From positions 5,766,001 through 5,830,000 of the forward strand of contig NC_003283.11 of NCBI RefSeq assembly GCF_000002985.6: DNA of 64,000 bases, given 5' to 3'. Below, in pieces: positions 43,831 through 57,421 of this stretch (its first letter is position 1; each line of letters starts with the position of its first letter). The notes beneath the pieces were generated by a model. It did no database searches. It saw nothing but the letters and a program-made list of their open reading frames with translations, and was not told where the DNA came from. Position numbers and translations under genes: made by a program. This DNA is from Caenorhabditis elegans. Taxonomy: Eukaryota > Nematoda > Chromadorea > Rhabditida > Rhabditidae.

Positions 43831-45867
43831 GCAGCTGTTTCCGAGTCTTGGTGTTACTGGTGTACACATTAAGCACCCAATTTTGTTGGCATGTGCGGCC
43901 ACAATGCCTACGTTGCGATTTTCCTGATGAAAATTGTGTAAAAATAAGTCCAAAAGCATATTAAGTTTTGTTCCGAAAGATCACTTGGTTTTCCAATGTT
44001 TTTGAACTTTCTCAAATTTATCGAAAATCCTGCCAAAAGCGGTAATATTTTTATTGTAATACGACATTGATATTTATAGTTATTCAAGCAGAGTATGTAC
44101 TAATTAGATATCTAGGACATTTGTTCCGCTATGAACTTTGGGTTTCAAAAATTCAAGCTTCTTGTGACGACACAGACCCAAATCACATTCAGTTCCAAAT
44201 GAATGATTTTGGTTTCAAACTCAAAATAACTAAAATTTGATCTAATGTTCAAGCTTCAGTATTGGTTATGAAGTTTACAGAGTATTAACTTATCAAGGTC
44301 ACATGGTTTCTTAACTAAATAGTTTGTTTGGTTGGTTAAAACAACACATCAGTTCGTTCTCGTGAGCAAAACTTCCGGAAGTTGTTCAATCAGCAGCTTC
44401 ATGTGGTAATGTCATAATGTTTTGAAATGGTAACTATTCACATGTTGAATGGTTTTTTGCAGAATGATCGAAGGAAATGGAAATAGCAATAAATAAAGAA
44501 TGAAAAACAATTTCAACTAAAGAATCAGCATTATCCATCAGCATTCCACATTATCACTTTCTTCTGTACCTTCTATGTTAAGATGTTCAAAATAGTGTAT
44601 CATGTGGAATAGCGGGTCATCTCATTTAATCAGTTAGCCAGATAACAGATAATCTTGGTGTAATCGCGGATTTATTGTTTTTTTTTGCCTCCCGTAGTAT
44701 TTCATGTTCAGAACAACGCAAACACATGATGATATCATGTCAAAACAGCTGTTCATTAGACATATGAATATCAGAAATTAGAGAGCATTGTTCGGTTTTG
44801 AAAAAAAATTCTGAACTTAAAAAATATTGTCTGGAAGAATTCAATAGGCGTTTTGTTAATTCAAAATCTGTCTGCTTTCTTAAACTTTAGCCTGCACTAA
44901 GAAGCTTCAAAAAGTTTTCTGGACCTATTGTACAATTTATCAAGAACTTCAATGCATATTAGAAAGCGCATATCACTTTTCAGCTAATAGAGGTAATGCA
45001 GTGGTTTCCAAAAGTTTTTACTTTAATGTTTCTGAAAAGGTCTTGTTCATCATGACCATTCTAGAAAATTCTAATTAAAATTGGATTGTAGTGTTCCGTT
45101 TTTTTTTGGTGTAATACAGGCACGTAACCTCTAGAACTATAAAAAAGAGTCTGAAAGTATGTTAAGTCCAAATTTAAAACTTTTGTGCACAATTTAATGC
45201 AACACAACTTTTCCCAAATCCACACATCTTTCCGTAATTGATGTCATTCTTACGTATATAGGTTAAATTCAAATCATAGAAGCCGCGTTTCAAGACAAGA
45301 TTAATGCAAAAACACGTCTGATTGTAAATGTTACAATTCAATTTTCAATTTACAGACGTCTTTATTTACGAGAAAATAATATGATCCTTAAAAAAATAAT
45401 GCAATGATCACAATAATTTGCGTGGGGTTGAAACTTCATTAACAGATGCACCTGTATGTATTATATATATTAAGTTAATAATAATTATGAATTGCGAGAG
45501 AAACATCTTCTATTAAATTTGGAACACAAAATCTTTAAGCTTCTTATTGCTTGTTTTTAGTTTGGACTCCAATATGAATGCAACAAGCTGAAGGATTTTT
45601 TTTTTGGTTTTGTGCCTGTTTTAATGTAAAACAAGAATAAAAACTATGACATATTAGGAATTTTTGAACTGATCTTTGTTTTAGAAATTTTAGCTGAAAC
45701 TGTTCCATATTTCGGAGACATGCAGTATTTGCACGAATGGCCTGAATTCGAACTAGAAAACAACAATTTATAATTGTCAGCATGACGTGTCACAAAAATT
45801 TTAAGTTCAAACTTTATGTTTACAGAAAAGACCGTGCACTGAAATAGTTTCAAACCTTCAGACTTAT

Positions 45868-45963
45868 TTTTTTAGTTAGCAATTTTTATTAAAATTAAAA
45901 AGAACAGAGATATGAGCAGCCAAAGTTGTAAAATGGGGTGCAGCAGTAATAGAGTAAACACGG
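45868..45963. repeat. MITE-like dispersed repeat, partial copy f
   Basis: Only one arm is clear: 'agagatatgagcagccaaag', then ttgtaaaatggggtgcagc and an end 'agagtaaacacgg'. This matches the right end of the copy at 1625-1835. Confidence 0.6.
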
Positions 45964-46731
45964 TTTTTAGCTATATTTTTCAGTTGATTTCGTACATTCT
46001 TTAATATTCCCAAACATGAATCTTGTTCACGCAAATAGAACAATCTATTATACATAGAACTCAATTTGTAGCTTAACTTCTAAAGCTTTTCTTAGCTTCT
46101 TTTTCAAGCCTTATGTAAGCGGATATTCCCGTTTTTCTTTTGATACCACAGAAAGTACTTAAATATGTGCTACACTTTTCAATGTTTTTTCTACAACCAA
46201 TTGTACAATTAATACAATTAGTTAAAGGCTCATCGTTGCCGGTTTTCCTGTGACGATTTCCTGTGCCATTTTCTGTCCTGTTTCTCATAAAAATATCAAA
46301 AACATTTGTAAATTTAAAACAACTGATTTATTATAATTATTAGTGTTGCCACTGATTGGCTGCTACGACCAAAATTACGGTAGAATTCGAAATGCACAAA
46401 ATAAGACCGAGAGACAATTCAATTGGGGGAGAACAATGAAGTTGTGAATGTAAAAAACGTGAGAAGCCAAGTGTGAGATCAGTGGCAAAGTTTCAAAATT
46501 GAGATCGACAGGATTTTAAGAGAAGTTTTGAAAGCGAGTAAAATAAGGAGAGACTAGCTCAGTCAAAACAACATGGGTAAATAGATGGGGGAAGAAAAAA
46601 GAATAAATATTTGAAACGAAGAGAGTATGATGATGATGGTAGGAAGAATCTACCAACTGATCGTTTGATGGAAACGTTCCTAGCAAACACGTGTCAAGAA
46701 GAATATGAAGAATGTTGAAGAGTTGTTGAAA

Positions 46732-47097
46732 TCATTGTGTGATGACAAGTGAGCCCATTAAAGAGGATAATGAGCTCAATGCGTTCATGGATCCTACAGT
46801 ACTCCTCAAAGGCTTTGATGTCTTTGTCAAGTTGTGGTGTCGGATCGAAGCTTGTTTGACTGCATTTTTGAGACATGTTGTTCGGAGAGAATCAACTGAA
46901 AAATTACCAATAAAAAAATGATACGAAAATGGTGAAATATTGAACTTACCAATTAAACTGTCAGTTTTCATCAAAAATGTTGTGGGCTCTATGAGCTGAG
47001 GTGTGTGCACAGCGTGCCCGAATATTGGGGGCAACTGGCAAATTTGCGATTTGTAGAAGTCAGCATCTACAGTAGGAAGTGGGAATTCTGGAATCAT
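46732..47097 (-). CDS. Small protein of unknown function, 103 aa
   Basis: Two exons, 47097-46950 and 46895-46732, join to 103 aa with GTAAGT/ttttcag splice signals. The N-terminal half is Pro-rich (MIPEFPLPTVDADFYKSQI...QLPPIFGH), and the C-terminal half is basic then Ser/Leu-rich (SALSSLSSLMGSLV type). No signal peptide or domain is recognised. A different frame of exon 2 is also open (KDIKAFEEYCRIHERIELI, ending at 46694), but it cannot be joined in phase to exon 1 because of a stop. A palindromic TATA box lies 81 bases upstream of the ATG, supporting a genuine promoter and this start. Confidence 0.6.
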   Translation of the reverse strand: MIPEFPLPTVDADFYKSQICQLPPIFGHAVHTPQLIEPTTFLMKTDSLIGKFNISPFSYHFFIGNFSVDSLRTTCLKNAVKQASIRHHNLTKTSKPLRSTVGSMNALSSLSSLMGSLVITQ

Positions 47098-47177
47098 GGC
47101 TTCCCAATTAGTAGGCGGGAAGATAGTCTTTTAGTGAAGATGTGTCAAATGAGAACTGACTGATAAGCAATGTCGGT

Positions 47178-47187
47178 TTTATATAAA
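47178..47187 (-). promoter_or_regulatory. TATA box of the 103-aa gene
   Basis: The palindrome TTTATATAAA lies 81 bases upstream of the start codon at 47097. It reads the same on both strands, so orientation rests on the gene. Confidence 0.5.
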
Positions 47188-47878
47188 GAAGGCGGTCTTA
47201 GAATGATAACGGCGAAAGGGGGTGGAGCCAAGAAGTAGGGAGGGAGAATGATGACCTAGTAGAGGAAGCCAACAGTGTTCAAGGCACCGCCTTAGACAAT
47301 TTCGAAATCTTTTTGCAAAAAAGTAGTCGGACCCCTAGGCTTGTTCTACGTCACTTTTGTTCCCACAGCGAGGACAAATATTTGTGTAGTGGGAGGTCTT
47401 TGTCACAGCTGATATGATGCAAATTTTTGTGATTTTGGTCTGATCTTTTGTGACTGGGGTGACAGTCATCGTCTTTAAGTGCATAGTTTGAAAACGTGAA
47501 CATTTGTAGTCTACGTGTTCTTTCAACTATTGAAAAGGGTTCACTTATCCTCTGTCGGTAAAAAGTGAAAAAAGAATGGGGGTTGGGTGGAATGTGGAAT
47601 CAGGGTAATAAGAGAAAAATGATAAGATTTATTGGTATATTTTGTTCGATCAGAAGACGTAGCCCGTTTCCGGGGATACTGTATGTAGACCTACATTTTT
47701 GATTCTAAAATTATTTCACTATTTTCATGCTGACTTGTGTCACTTTTCCGTGCCAGAAAGATATGCGCTAAATTTAAGAAAACAAAACTAAATTTTTTAA
47801 AGAAAATCTCAGCTACTTAAATTCAAATTTTCTTGAAAACTTGCTAAGATTTACAAAATGCATTTGAGTGTACTGCTG

Positions 47879-48060
47879 TTACAAGTTGCCCATTTTAAAA
47901 GTTACTATGGTTGGGCAAAATTTGGCAAAAATGCGCAATGAAAAACTACCAAAGTTTGGGAAAAGGTTGCTAAATATTACAAAAAAAAAGTTGCGGAACA
48001 CCAAAGATGGTTGCAAGGTTGGGCCGAATTGCCAAGATATCTTGGTTTTTTCAAAAATAT
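47879..48060. repeat. TTGGGCAA / TTTGGCAA-rich repeat, second locus
   Basis: Words such as ttgcccat, ttgggcaaaatttggcaaaa, accaaagtttggga, gttgcggaac and gttgggccgaattgcc recur across about 180 bp. They resemble the block at 23596-23790, although the similarity is loose. Confidence 0.5.
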
Positions 48061-48085
48061 TTTTAGATAATTCATCAAAAAAATT

Positions 48086-48165
48086 ATAGAACAAGAAATT
48101 TCGAATGTTTTGTCAGTTGAAAATTTTTTATAAGAGCAAAGGTTAACGAGATAAAGCTCTGGAGA
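48086..48165. repeat. MITE-like dispersed repeat, partial copy
   Basis: Blocks 'aatgttttgtcagttgaaaa', 'tttataagagcaaagg' and 'aacgagataaagctctgg' match the central third of the MITE family (copies at 1625, 34292, 57422). It follows directly on the TTGGGCAA repeat. Confidence 0.45.
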
Positions 48166-48329
48166 TTGTTCGCTGAGTTGCTGTCACAGTTGAGCCAAGA
48201 AATTGTCACAAGTACATCAAAACATGAGCTATTTAGTCGAATAGAAGATGACTTGTTTCGTCACTAATATGTTTGAGTCAGTTGGCGAGTTTAGTAGAGA
48301 TTTAGATACAGTCCCCTAAAATCACATGA

Positions 48330-48765
48330 TCCATACAACTACTGTAAATCCGTAGATCACCTGATCTGAAAAGAATGACAATTTCTGAAAGTCCATTAAG
48401 TATTTCAAGAATGTCGATTCTATTTTCAGTCTTAACTATCTATTTAAGTCAACTACTCCACCCTGATCAAGTGTCAGGCAATGTGGCGAACTAGATTACA
48501 GAGTCTAGATCAACGTCAATTGACGCAATACTTTTTAAAAACAAAATTCCATTATTATATGTACTCAGAGTTGATTCGCCAAAATCTTGCACCACGTGAT
48601 CAGATCAATCTTTTCTCAAATTTTTCAAATTGGAAAATGACTTGGAACGGTTGATTGTTATTCATTCTTTGTGGCCAAACGTGGCCGTCGCAAACAAGTG
48701 AAGTCAGATCAAAACTCAAGAGAATCAATCACGTTTTGATCACTATTTAGCTGATCTATAGGTCA
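48330..48765. promoter_or_regulatory. Cluster of GATC / TGATCA motifs
   Basis: About ten GATC tetranucleotides fall in about 435 bp, several as TGATC or AGATCA (for example tagatcacctgatctg near 48354, gtgatcagatcaatc near 48597, ttgatcact near 48736). Chance would give fewer than two. The factor is unknown. Confidence 0.35.
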
Positions 48766-51700
48766 TGGGGAGCTTTAAGAATTTTCAGTGAGTGACGAGG
48801 TTTGTTATTCTCTGCAAACGACACAAACCAACCACTCCTATAAATGTTTTTTCGTTAAAAATAAAGCAACTCCTTCTTCTAACTCGCTCACTTACAAAAA
48901 TTGATAAGAGAAAATCAGCTGGTTAGTACGTTTCAAGGTCGCCAAAACAACAACACAAGACTCTATATCAGGAGGCGGGAGAGTGTTTACCCTGTTTCCT
49001 TTCTTTTTCCTTGGAAACGACGAGATATTCAAAGATCTTGCAATTATGATGCACGTGCCCAGGCACAAGTAGAAGAGAAGATGAAATTGTTGATAAAGAT
49101 ACTGTTAAAAATAGACCATCCGGTTATTTTTTGGTTCCAAATTCTAAACAATGTCCTAATTGGGACCAGCTGATTCTGGCCAAAGTTAACTTTTGTTTTG
49201 ATTTCTCTGTATTTTTTTTCTTGTGAGGGTTTCTTCATGTTTGGGAAAGAGATGTTCGGAATCGGATGGGAGCTTCTAAGTTGGTTTTAGAAATATCCAA
49301 AACAGTTTATCTATGACCGAGGCAAACATAACTTGCAGAAACGAATTTCTCTGCTTCAAAAACTGTTGTTTTCAAGCGAACGAGAGCTCAACTTCAGATT
49401 ACCTACGGGTATATATAAAAATAACACGAGAAAAATTATAGTTCCCTATTTCTTTTAGGTACTAATCTAGATTTAATTCTAGATTATTTATTTTTCAGTA
49501 AGTAAGTAATGGAACATTGAGACCAAAGTATTAGAAATTTCAGGAAAAAAAAACGTAATCCAGATTAATGACAAAAGTCGAATACGTGCTCAACCTACCG
49601 TTTAGCGTTCATTTCTAGCTATAATTTCGCTGGTAAAATATTTTTTAAAAAATTGGTTCAGAATTTGGGAAAACTTAAACAACCGTAAGGCAAGACTTGG
49701 GTTGCGCTCAATATTACCTTTTTTTACGGACAAAAGTTATGCTAGAAGTTTAAGTCAAATTCTTGGTAAAAATGTTGGACTCATCCCTTATGTGATTTCA
49801 TTTATCAGAAAAGTCCAAAAAAAAGGAATTATTGGTTGTGAGCAGTTCATCGAAGTTGTCGACTGCAACATTTTTTTTTAGAGTTCGGGATACTTCAAAT
49901 TAGTCAGTTCTAATAGAATTGTACATGATGTTTCTAAAAAGTACAATTAATTATGTGTTTTTCTAATTCAAACTTTCCTTTTGACCTTTTCTGTGACTTA
50001 TAGCTCTTGTGATTAAAAATTTGCGTAATTTTTTCTGTAACATCAAAAAACCGCGATCTACTTGGATTTAAGGTCAGTCACAAAATAATGAAAAACACAT
50101 GACAACACAGAATCAGAAAACACGAAAACTTGATCTGCTACGTCAAATAGTTCTCGTCCATGTTCCTACACTGTTGCTACAGATGACTCTCTGTGTTTTG
50201 CAATTCTTCGACTGAAAACCCGGAAACTATATTGTTTTGTTGTTGATACATTCTAATGGGTGTTCGATTAGCAGGTTAATCTTGACAACGACGTATCTAA
50301 TCATTCACAAAAAAGTCTGCCAACAAAATGCATCTGAAGCTGTAAAAGTTTGATCTCTGACCGAATGACCGGTCGCATTCAAGCTAGACTAATTGAGTAG
50401 ATGTGCTGAGAGGATACAATGCTATGTTTTTATAATGTACATAGAAGAGGAAGAAACAATGACGTAGAATTCATTAATGACAGATCATTTATCAAAAAAT
50501 AAACATCCGTAACAGAGACGCAGAGATCACAATTTATGTGTTTCCAATTAAAAAATCGAACGCTCAAAGACAAAATCTCGACACGACACGTTGTGAAATG
50601 TGACATGATATCACAATGTTACAGATGGTAGGAATTAAAACCCAAAGAATACGGAATTCGTCTCACAATTTCAAACTCTTTTTCCGGAATGATAACACTC
50701 TTTGAATTCTTCGCCAACTGTCATAATCCTCTTATTGCTTCTATTCTACCCGCACTGTGACGCTGAAACTTATTCATACATACGAACTTATGAAAGTTGT
50801 AATAATGGGTGTGACATCAGTAGATGTGTATTTTGTGGTGGTGGGGAACAGTTTGTTTTATGATTGATCTTCCGGTCGATGCTATTTCTGGATGGCCTTC
50901 AGAGTAAAAACGTGGGTGGCACCAGAGAATGTGGATTTCGTAAAAGTTGTAAAAGTGTTGTAGATAGTGTGTAATTTATTGTCTCGCAATGACGATTGAC
51001 TCATCCAAGATCAAAATGTGATTAGATATTTTGAAATTTTTGAATTACAACTGTGAAATAGGGAATGTAATTTTTTTTTTAATTCAGAGACTGTTCTCTT
51101 AAAAATAATAAATGCGTCTAAGAAATGTCTCAACCTTCTTGGTATTTTTTATTCTCATATCAAAATGTGTCTACCCACCCAGTGCAACTTAATGATTTTA
51201 ATTTTTATAATTCAGAACATTGAAATATTTAAATTGCTCTGACATCTGGTAAAACAAAGAACTGAATATGTTTTTCTTTTATTCCCAACTAAACTGATGT
51301 CCGAATGTTCTCATTCAAAACATTATCCTACAATTGCATTCGAAATAATATCTACGACTGTGCGCAGATAAGAGCTTTCAGATCTCTTGTTATGATTGAT
51401 AAAGTGTTTTGCTCGAAGCTTCTTCCGCTTTTTGCCTGATCACTGGAATTACTGTACGGTTCTGAAACAGTACTCTCACAAATGCTATTTTGAAATAAAC
51501 TGACTTTGTTGAACGATTGTTACTTGTCATATAAATAAGTCTGGATGATGAAACCGGAAGATTTCAAAAAAAGCGGGGTGGTTTCAATTATCATGGTCAC
51601 TGATCAATGCCAACGGATGTCTAGTGGTAAATCTTTAACGATCAGTAGAGATTTGTGTACGTGTTTTCAATTCATAAACGGATCATTGATTGTCAGAACA

Positions 51701-54538
51701 CCTAAATTTTTCATTTCAACGTCATAACAAAAAATGAGTTCATGTTGTTCGAATGATAGTTCAGAAAAAATAGTTCCGGTAGAGGGAACTTTAAGTTTTT
51801 GAAGCTGGTTAAAAATTCATTGAAAAATCAAAATGCTGCGTATTCCACTGTTAGTTCTACAGTATAAAAATCGTTCTGTAGATGCAACTCAATTCATTAA
51901 AAAAATAAAATTATCCTTGTTTGTATAAAATACCTTCTAGTGTTTCAAAAACCTTGTATAATTGTTCACCGAAAGCGGCAACCTTAACTTTTGTAAGTTT
52001 TGGACGTGCTATATGTTTTCCAGAGATCTGAGACTTGGAAGGACTCCAGAAGAACATATGTTCCCAAGTATTTCAGAGATCTAACTACTCGCCAAATTGA
52101 TTGCCCGTGTTGGTATAAGCATAAAAACTTTCCTCCGCAAATCTGTATTACAAAAAGCATACATGACGGAAATACCAGATTTCATAATCAGATGATCCTA
52201 TATTCATTCTCAATGAGCATTGTCGGATCTCTGTCTACCAGCATATCTTCGAAGATCACGGAGTGTTTTTGAAATTGGTTAAATGGATCACTGATTTACA
52301 GAAATTCTGACTTCTCAGACACAGTCACCACAGTGGTCAGCTCAAAGTTTTTGGAAGAGAAAAAACGCTTACTGGCTTCGGATTGTAGCTTGGTTTTGGT
52401 TTTTCAGAATATTCCGAGGGAATTCTATTGCTAATCATTCACTAAATTGAAATAAAGTAAAGAAGAGAACTGCTTAATTCATTGAATGCTTGGCATTCCG
52501 TAGTTTAAGTTGTTCAAGTTGACCCTTGACTCATCACACATCAACCATTTTTATTGTCACACAAAATTGGGTTTGGAATGCCAAAGTGAACACTTGACAC
52601 TTTTTCTCGAGAAGTTTTACACAGCGTCGTGTCATTCCTCGCCAATTAAATTAATCAAGCCTTTTGTGGCGCTTCTGAAGATTGAATTCAATTGTAAGAT
52701 TATTTGGGTGGGGTCATCAAAACTGTAAGATGATGTAGAAAAGTGTTAGAAGAAGCATGTGACTACACAGAAGCTGTTATTCTTTCTATGGCCACTTACG
52801 CCACCCTTGCCGTCACACTGTTGCCTATTTCGGTTTGTAAATTAACAAAAGTGTTAGGGAGACCACAAAGTGCCGGATCAGAGGAAATCTTCTGCACATC
52901 TAAAACACAGAATAAGCTTGAAAACATACAGAAAAATGCACATGACTCCATTCATAGTGGGAATTAAAACGAGATTTGGTTGTTATTGCTGAGGCAGCTT
53001 GGATAAATGCGAACGTTTCAAACACCGTAATGCTTTCTTCCCGAACTCGTCACATAAGTCTTTTAGTCACGAGCAGAAGGAAATTACTGATGTTTGAGTA
53101 ATCATTAGATGAGTGAACGTGTGAAGAATAGGAAATGTTCCTGTTATTCGGTTTTTCTGGATTGAAAGAAGAAAACATATTTTGATAAATGGCATAGGTG
53201 ATATGTACTAATGAAAAAGTGTACATTATTGAACGTGTAAAGTTGGGGGGAGATACTCAAAAACTATTCGAACGTCCAATAATTAGGAGAGCTACTAGAC
53301 AAATGGCGTACATTTTCTGTAGCAGTTTGCCTACTTTCTGCCGAACGTCGCAGTTACTCAATCGCCTCGCCTTGGAAAGTTGCGACGATGTGCCGAGTAG
53401 GCCAATTATAAAATAGTTGAAAAAGCTTAGGCAATTCAACTGCTCAGATTATATTGAGGATTAACTTTTGCCCAAAGTACCGGAAATATTTTCCTAGGCT
53501 CTATCAGTTTTGAATTTTCTCTACATGTAATTGAAATATCTAACGAACTTTAAATAATTTCCGTTTTTTTCCCCCAGATAAATTTATAACCACGTTGCAG
53601 ATAATAAACCAGTTTGTAAACCAACTTTCCCATCTTTCCCACACCTTTCCATTTCCTTCTATCTTCTCAGAAAAACTATTAAAATCGTATTTTAAAAGAC
53701 CAACCGGCTACACCCATAGACAGAACGAAAGTATTTAAGTTTTGAATGGATTGGTATGAAAATTGGAGCTTACGAAATTGTAGCTGCTGTACTCAAACCA
53801 AGTCAGAAGAAAGAGTTCTAGCCTAAATGGTCTACAATTATGTTTTGTTTAGACTCTTAATTTGTAGCATCTTATAAACGGATGTTAGCCCTTCTGACGG
53901 ATTAGTAAGGACGATTACAATGTTTTAGTGGTGTCTCGTCTTCATAGAGCACAGTTTGATAATGAAAAATTACGACAAGGGAGTCAATACAGTGGCTACC
54001 GTATACACTTTTTCCAGTATTTACCCAGGAATAGAATGCGGAATTTCTCCGAATTGACGTTAATGGAAGCCAATAATGGGTGCAAAGTTGACTTGAAAAT
54101 GGTGATAAGGATGATTCTATTGCGGTTTTACGACCTGGTTTTATATGTTTCGCCACGAAAAATTTGGCGAAATATTACTGGGGAAACGGGACTTAACAAT
54201 TCGATCGGCATGCTCTCAATAAGTATTATGAGTGGCGAGAACGTGTTCTATGATCCAGTACAAACAAAATGAAGACCAAGAGTTTAATGTAGTTTGATAT
54301 CAAAACGTGGACTATGGCTGGCTACGAAAGACGAAAATTATTAAAAATTCAAAGTCTTTTTGAGAGAGTGTTCCTGAGGTTCTGCCAGAAGTAAGGAACA
54401 ACAGTTCCGGTTCCCGGTTAGCTTGTAGTCATAGGAAACATGAATACAGTTTTACAAAACGAAACTTCCAGAAACTATTATGTCATTCTACGTAGGCATC
54501 GGAGGAGTTCGCAAAGTAAAAAAAAAAGTCATCGGAAG

Positions 54539-54555
54539 TGATGATGACATCATCA
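54539..54555. promoter_or_regulatory. 17-bp palindrome with a CRE/bZIP-like core
   Basis: TGATGATG and CATCATCA are perfect 8-bp inverted arms around a central A, containing TGACATCA. It could be a bZIP half-site pair. Nearby are 'ccgacgccagaattacctcg' and 'acgccagtgacg', a short direct repeat. Confidence 0.3.
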
Positions 54556-57421
54556 ACAATAACAGTACTGGGAGTGGCACGTAGACATACCGACGCCAGA
54601 ATTACCTCGACGCCAGTGACGATTAGACTGAAGTTATCAAACTTTCAGCATAGTTAAACAACTTAAATGATGCAACAGTGAGCATGTCGTCACCGGTTTT
54701 CCGGGTGGTGGTTTCTTCACGTTGCATATTCTCATCGTTTGAGTCAATTACGCAAACACTCTACCTTCACTCTACCTGATTTCGAGGAAAGAAGTGTTGC
54801 AAATTTAAATGAAAATCAAACAACGTGACGGTTGGACTTTTATCTTCCGGTAGCCTGTAGCAGTGTGAAAATGTTTGATTGTTATTTGACAGAGAACTGT
54901 TTCATTTTGGGGGGTTTTTGAAAACTCGAAGTTTGGAACTTGGTGGCTTGATTTTTTGAAAATCAACCTTAATGAGAAAAGTGTAATCCATATTTTCTCG
55001 ATTAGTCTTGCATCCTTCGAAAATTAGTGTTAAAATTAGTGTCGTTATGTTTGATACTTGGCCCACAATAGGGTAACTTTAGTAAGTAATTTTTTTTCGC
55101 GAAATAAAACCAAAAAATGTCTGATCGAGTTGTTTAAATTTTTTTCAATTTTAAATAAAAAGCTTCCAGAACATTAAAAAACCTGCTTCTAGAAACATTT
55201 TTCGATTAACGAAAATAAGTGCACCGAACAACTTTCAGACCGAAGTGTAAGATATTGAAAGTGGAGCTTTGCCGCTTAAAATTTTGCAGTGGCAAATTCT
55301 TAGCGAGTACTTTCAAATCTCGTTTTGATATCTAAAAGTACAATTTAAACTTTCCAAAAACGTTTTTTATTCTACGTGGCACTGAACATGCATCCGTAGG
55401 TTTTGAATGTTTTGTGTGTGGTACAGTCAAAAAATCTCTGTATTTTTTTGGATAAAGGTCTGAATTTATCTCTCGAACGCCGGTATAACATTGCCAGACA
55501 ACATCAATTTTATTTTCTTTTCAGTGACCCTTGATTCTCAAAATTGACCTGTTCAGCAAATTTGATACAGAAATGCGGTAACAGTGTAATATGAATTAAT
55601 GGCTTTTAGCATCAAGATCTATGTATCTGAAAAAAGCAATAAATCTTGACGCAGCCTTGACACTTTGACTCATTACTTTCATTTTGTATGTAATAAAAAA
55701 GCAAACAGTTCGACTTTAACCTCAATCGCCCCACCCGAAAACGATGAGAAAAAGATGAAATAAATTCACGCCACTCCTCAATTGTTCTATGAATTCGTGG
55801 TAAAGTTCATAGTGGAGGGCCTCTCTTATTCACGAATTTTTTCAATATTCTTGATAAGAAATTTGAAACTTGGTGATAAGAAGCGTAGGCGACAGACGCT
55901 GAGCTATCAAACTTCTGGAAAACGACGTTTTTCGTAGAAATCATTGAGGGTTTAACGCAGTTTGCATACTGATAGAGACACTGTCTATGAGTTCATATCG
56001 TTTCAATGAAATTTTTTTTTCGAGTGATAAACGAGTACACATTGGTCAATGATATGTGACGAGATTGGGGAAGTAGAATTCAAACAAAAATGATGAAGAC
56101 ACAAGAATTGTGTTTAAAAATTAGAGGGGCTATAACTTTCAAAGCTGAAAACATTGCAAGATTTGAATTTTGAATTTAGAAATTAGTAACCAACTTCTTA
56201 TAAAACAATTTTCCGGGAAACATATGTTCTAGGTGAAGTTTGGCCGAACTTAAATGAAGAAGTTTGTGTACGAATATTTGAAGTAAATAGGTCATTACAA
56301 CAAAATGAAAACATTTTGTACAACTAAATAAACCATTGTATTGTATTGCCTAACAGAAGTTTTTCCACGTCATGGTTTTAGGATGTTTTGTGAACCTGGG
56401 AATAACTTTAGATTTTTTTTGGAAATAAAATTTCGTAGAAAAAATCGAAAAGATAGATGTGGGTGAAAAAAGTCTCACTATCAGTTTTATTTTAATATTG
56501 AAAAAATTACATTAAAAAAATACCAAAAATTCCCAGATGTTCCAGAATGTTTGAAAGCATCTAAAATCTGCAAAATCCACGTTTGAAGCTGAAATATTTT
56601 CAGGTCTACTTTTTTTTAGCTCAAGGTGCTCCTCTGCTGCTGAAGTTTTACAGGGGCCTATTTTAGACGTCATCTTTCAACTAACGTATGTAGGTTTAAT
56701 TCAAAAGTGCAAGTGTGAGCTAGAAGAGTGTGCTAGAAGAGAGCTTTACTTTTACCGTCATATTTTTTTTGATAGCAAAATTGAAGATGTTCATTACTTC
56801 CTGTTTACCTAGATATTAAAAATATGGTTGAACAATTTTTCGTTAGGTTCGTTGATATTTTCCGTCTTACTATATTCAAAGCTATGTATAACTCACTGGT
56901 TATCCGATTACTCCCATTTCAAATTATCTTCTACTCTTGCAAAAGCGGGTTAGAAAAGGTAAACACCATGAAAAAAAACGAACATCCGTCATTGAAGACT
57001 AGGAGAAAAAATAAACAAGTTTGGGTGTTTTCTTCATATTTCTTCAATTAGTCACTTATATCTTCCGGGTACTGTATCCTTCCCATCAACCAGACAAAAG
57101 AGGATTCCCCCGAAACGTGAAGAAAGTGATATTATTGCGAAACTCGATGATAAGAAGTTTAGTGCGAGGGGGTAGCTAGAGAAAGCATGATAAAACTAAT
57201 TGAAAATGTGTTTTGTGGTTAGTGAACGAAAGCTACTGTCAGTGATGATGATATGTGAGAATTTTGTGACCGCTGAACTTGGACATCTGTGACGGAAATT
57301 GTGGTGAGATATGAATTGAGAGAAAAAAGATATAAACTACGTTATATGACACAAAAAACGAAAATTGAGGAATTTAGACCACGTTTTTTGGTCAGAGGGA
57401 TCGAACTACATATTCAATTTA

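Larger units (their letters stand above)
41508..46731. other. 5.2-kb intergenic region without a supported gene
   Basis: I see no exon series. The region holds an old tandem duplication (42120-43412), a possible hairpin at 43735-43830, and a partial MITE copy (45868-45963). Open frames on the - strand at 43682-43959, 45544-45853 and 46073-46288 have no splice or start support. AATAAA on the - strand at 46327-46332 could end the gene starting at 47097. Confidence 0.55.

Noticed and set aside
46694-46876. Alternative reading frame of the 103-aa gene's second exon (KAFEEYCRIHERIEL)
   Set aside because: A TGA directly before it prevents joining to exon 1 in that phase. The other frame closes cleanly with exon 1.
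47335-47526. 63-codon frame on the - strand ending CPRCGNKSDVEQA
   Set aside because: The start is not ATG, the paired Cys are weak evidence, and no adjoining exon could be found.
53902-54272. Overlapping open frames on both strands (84 and 114 codons)
   Set aside because: The frames overlap antisense to each other, neither has splice or promoter support, and the + frame starts at a GTG-type codon.
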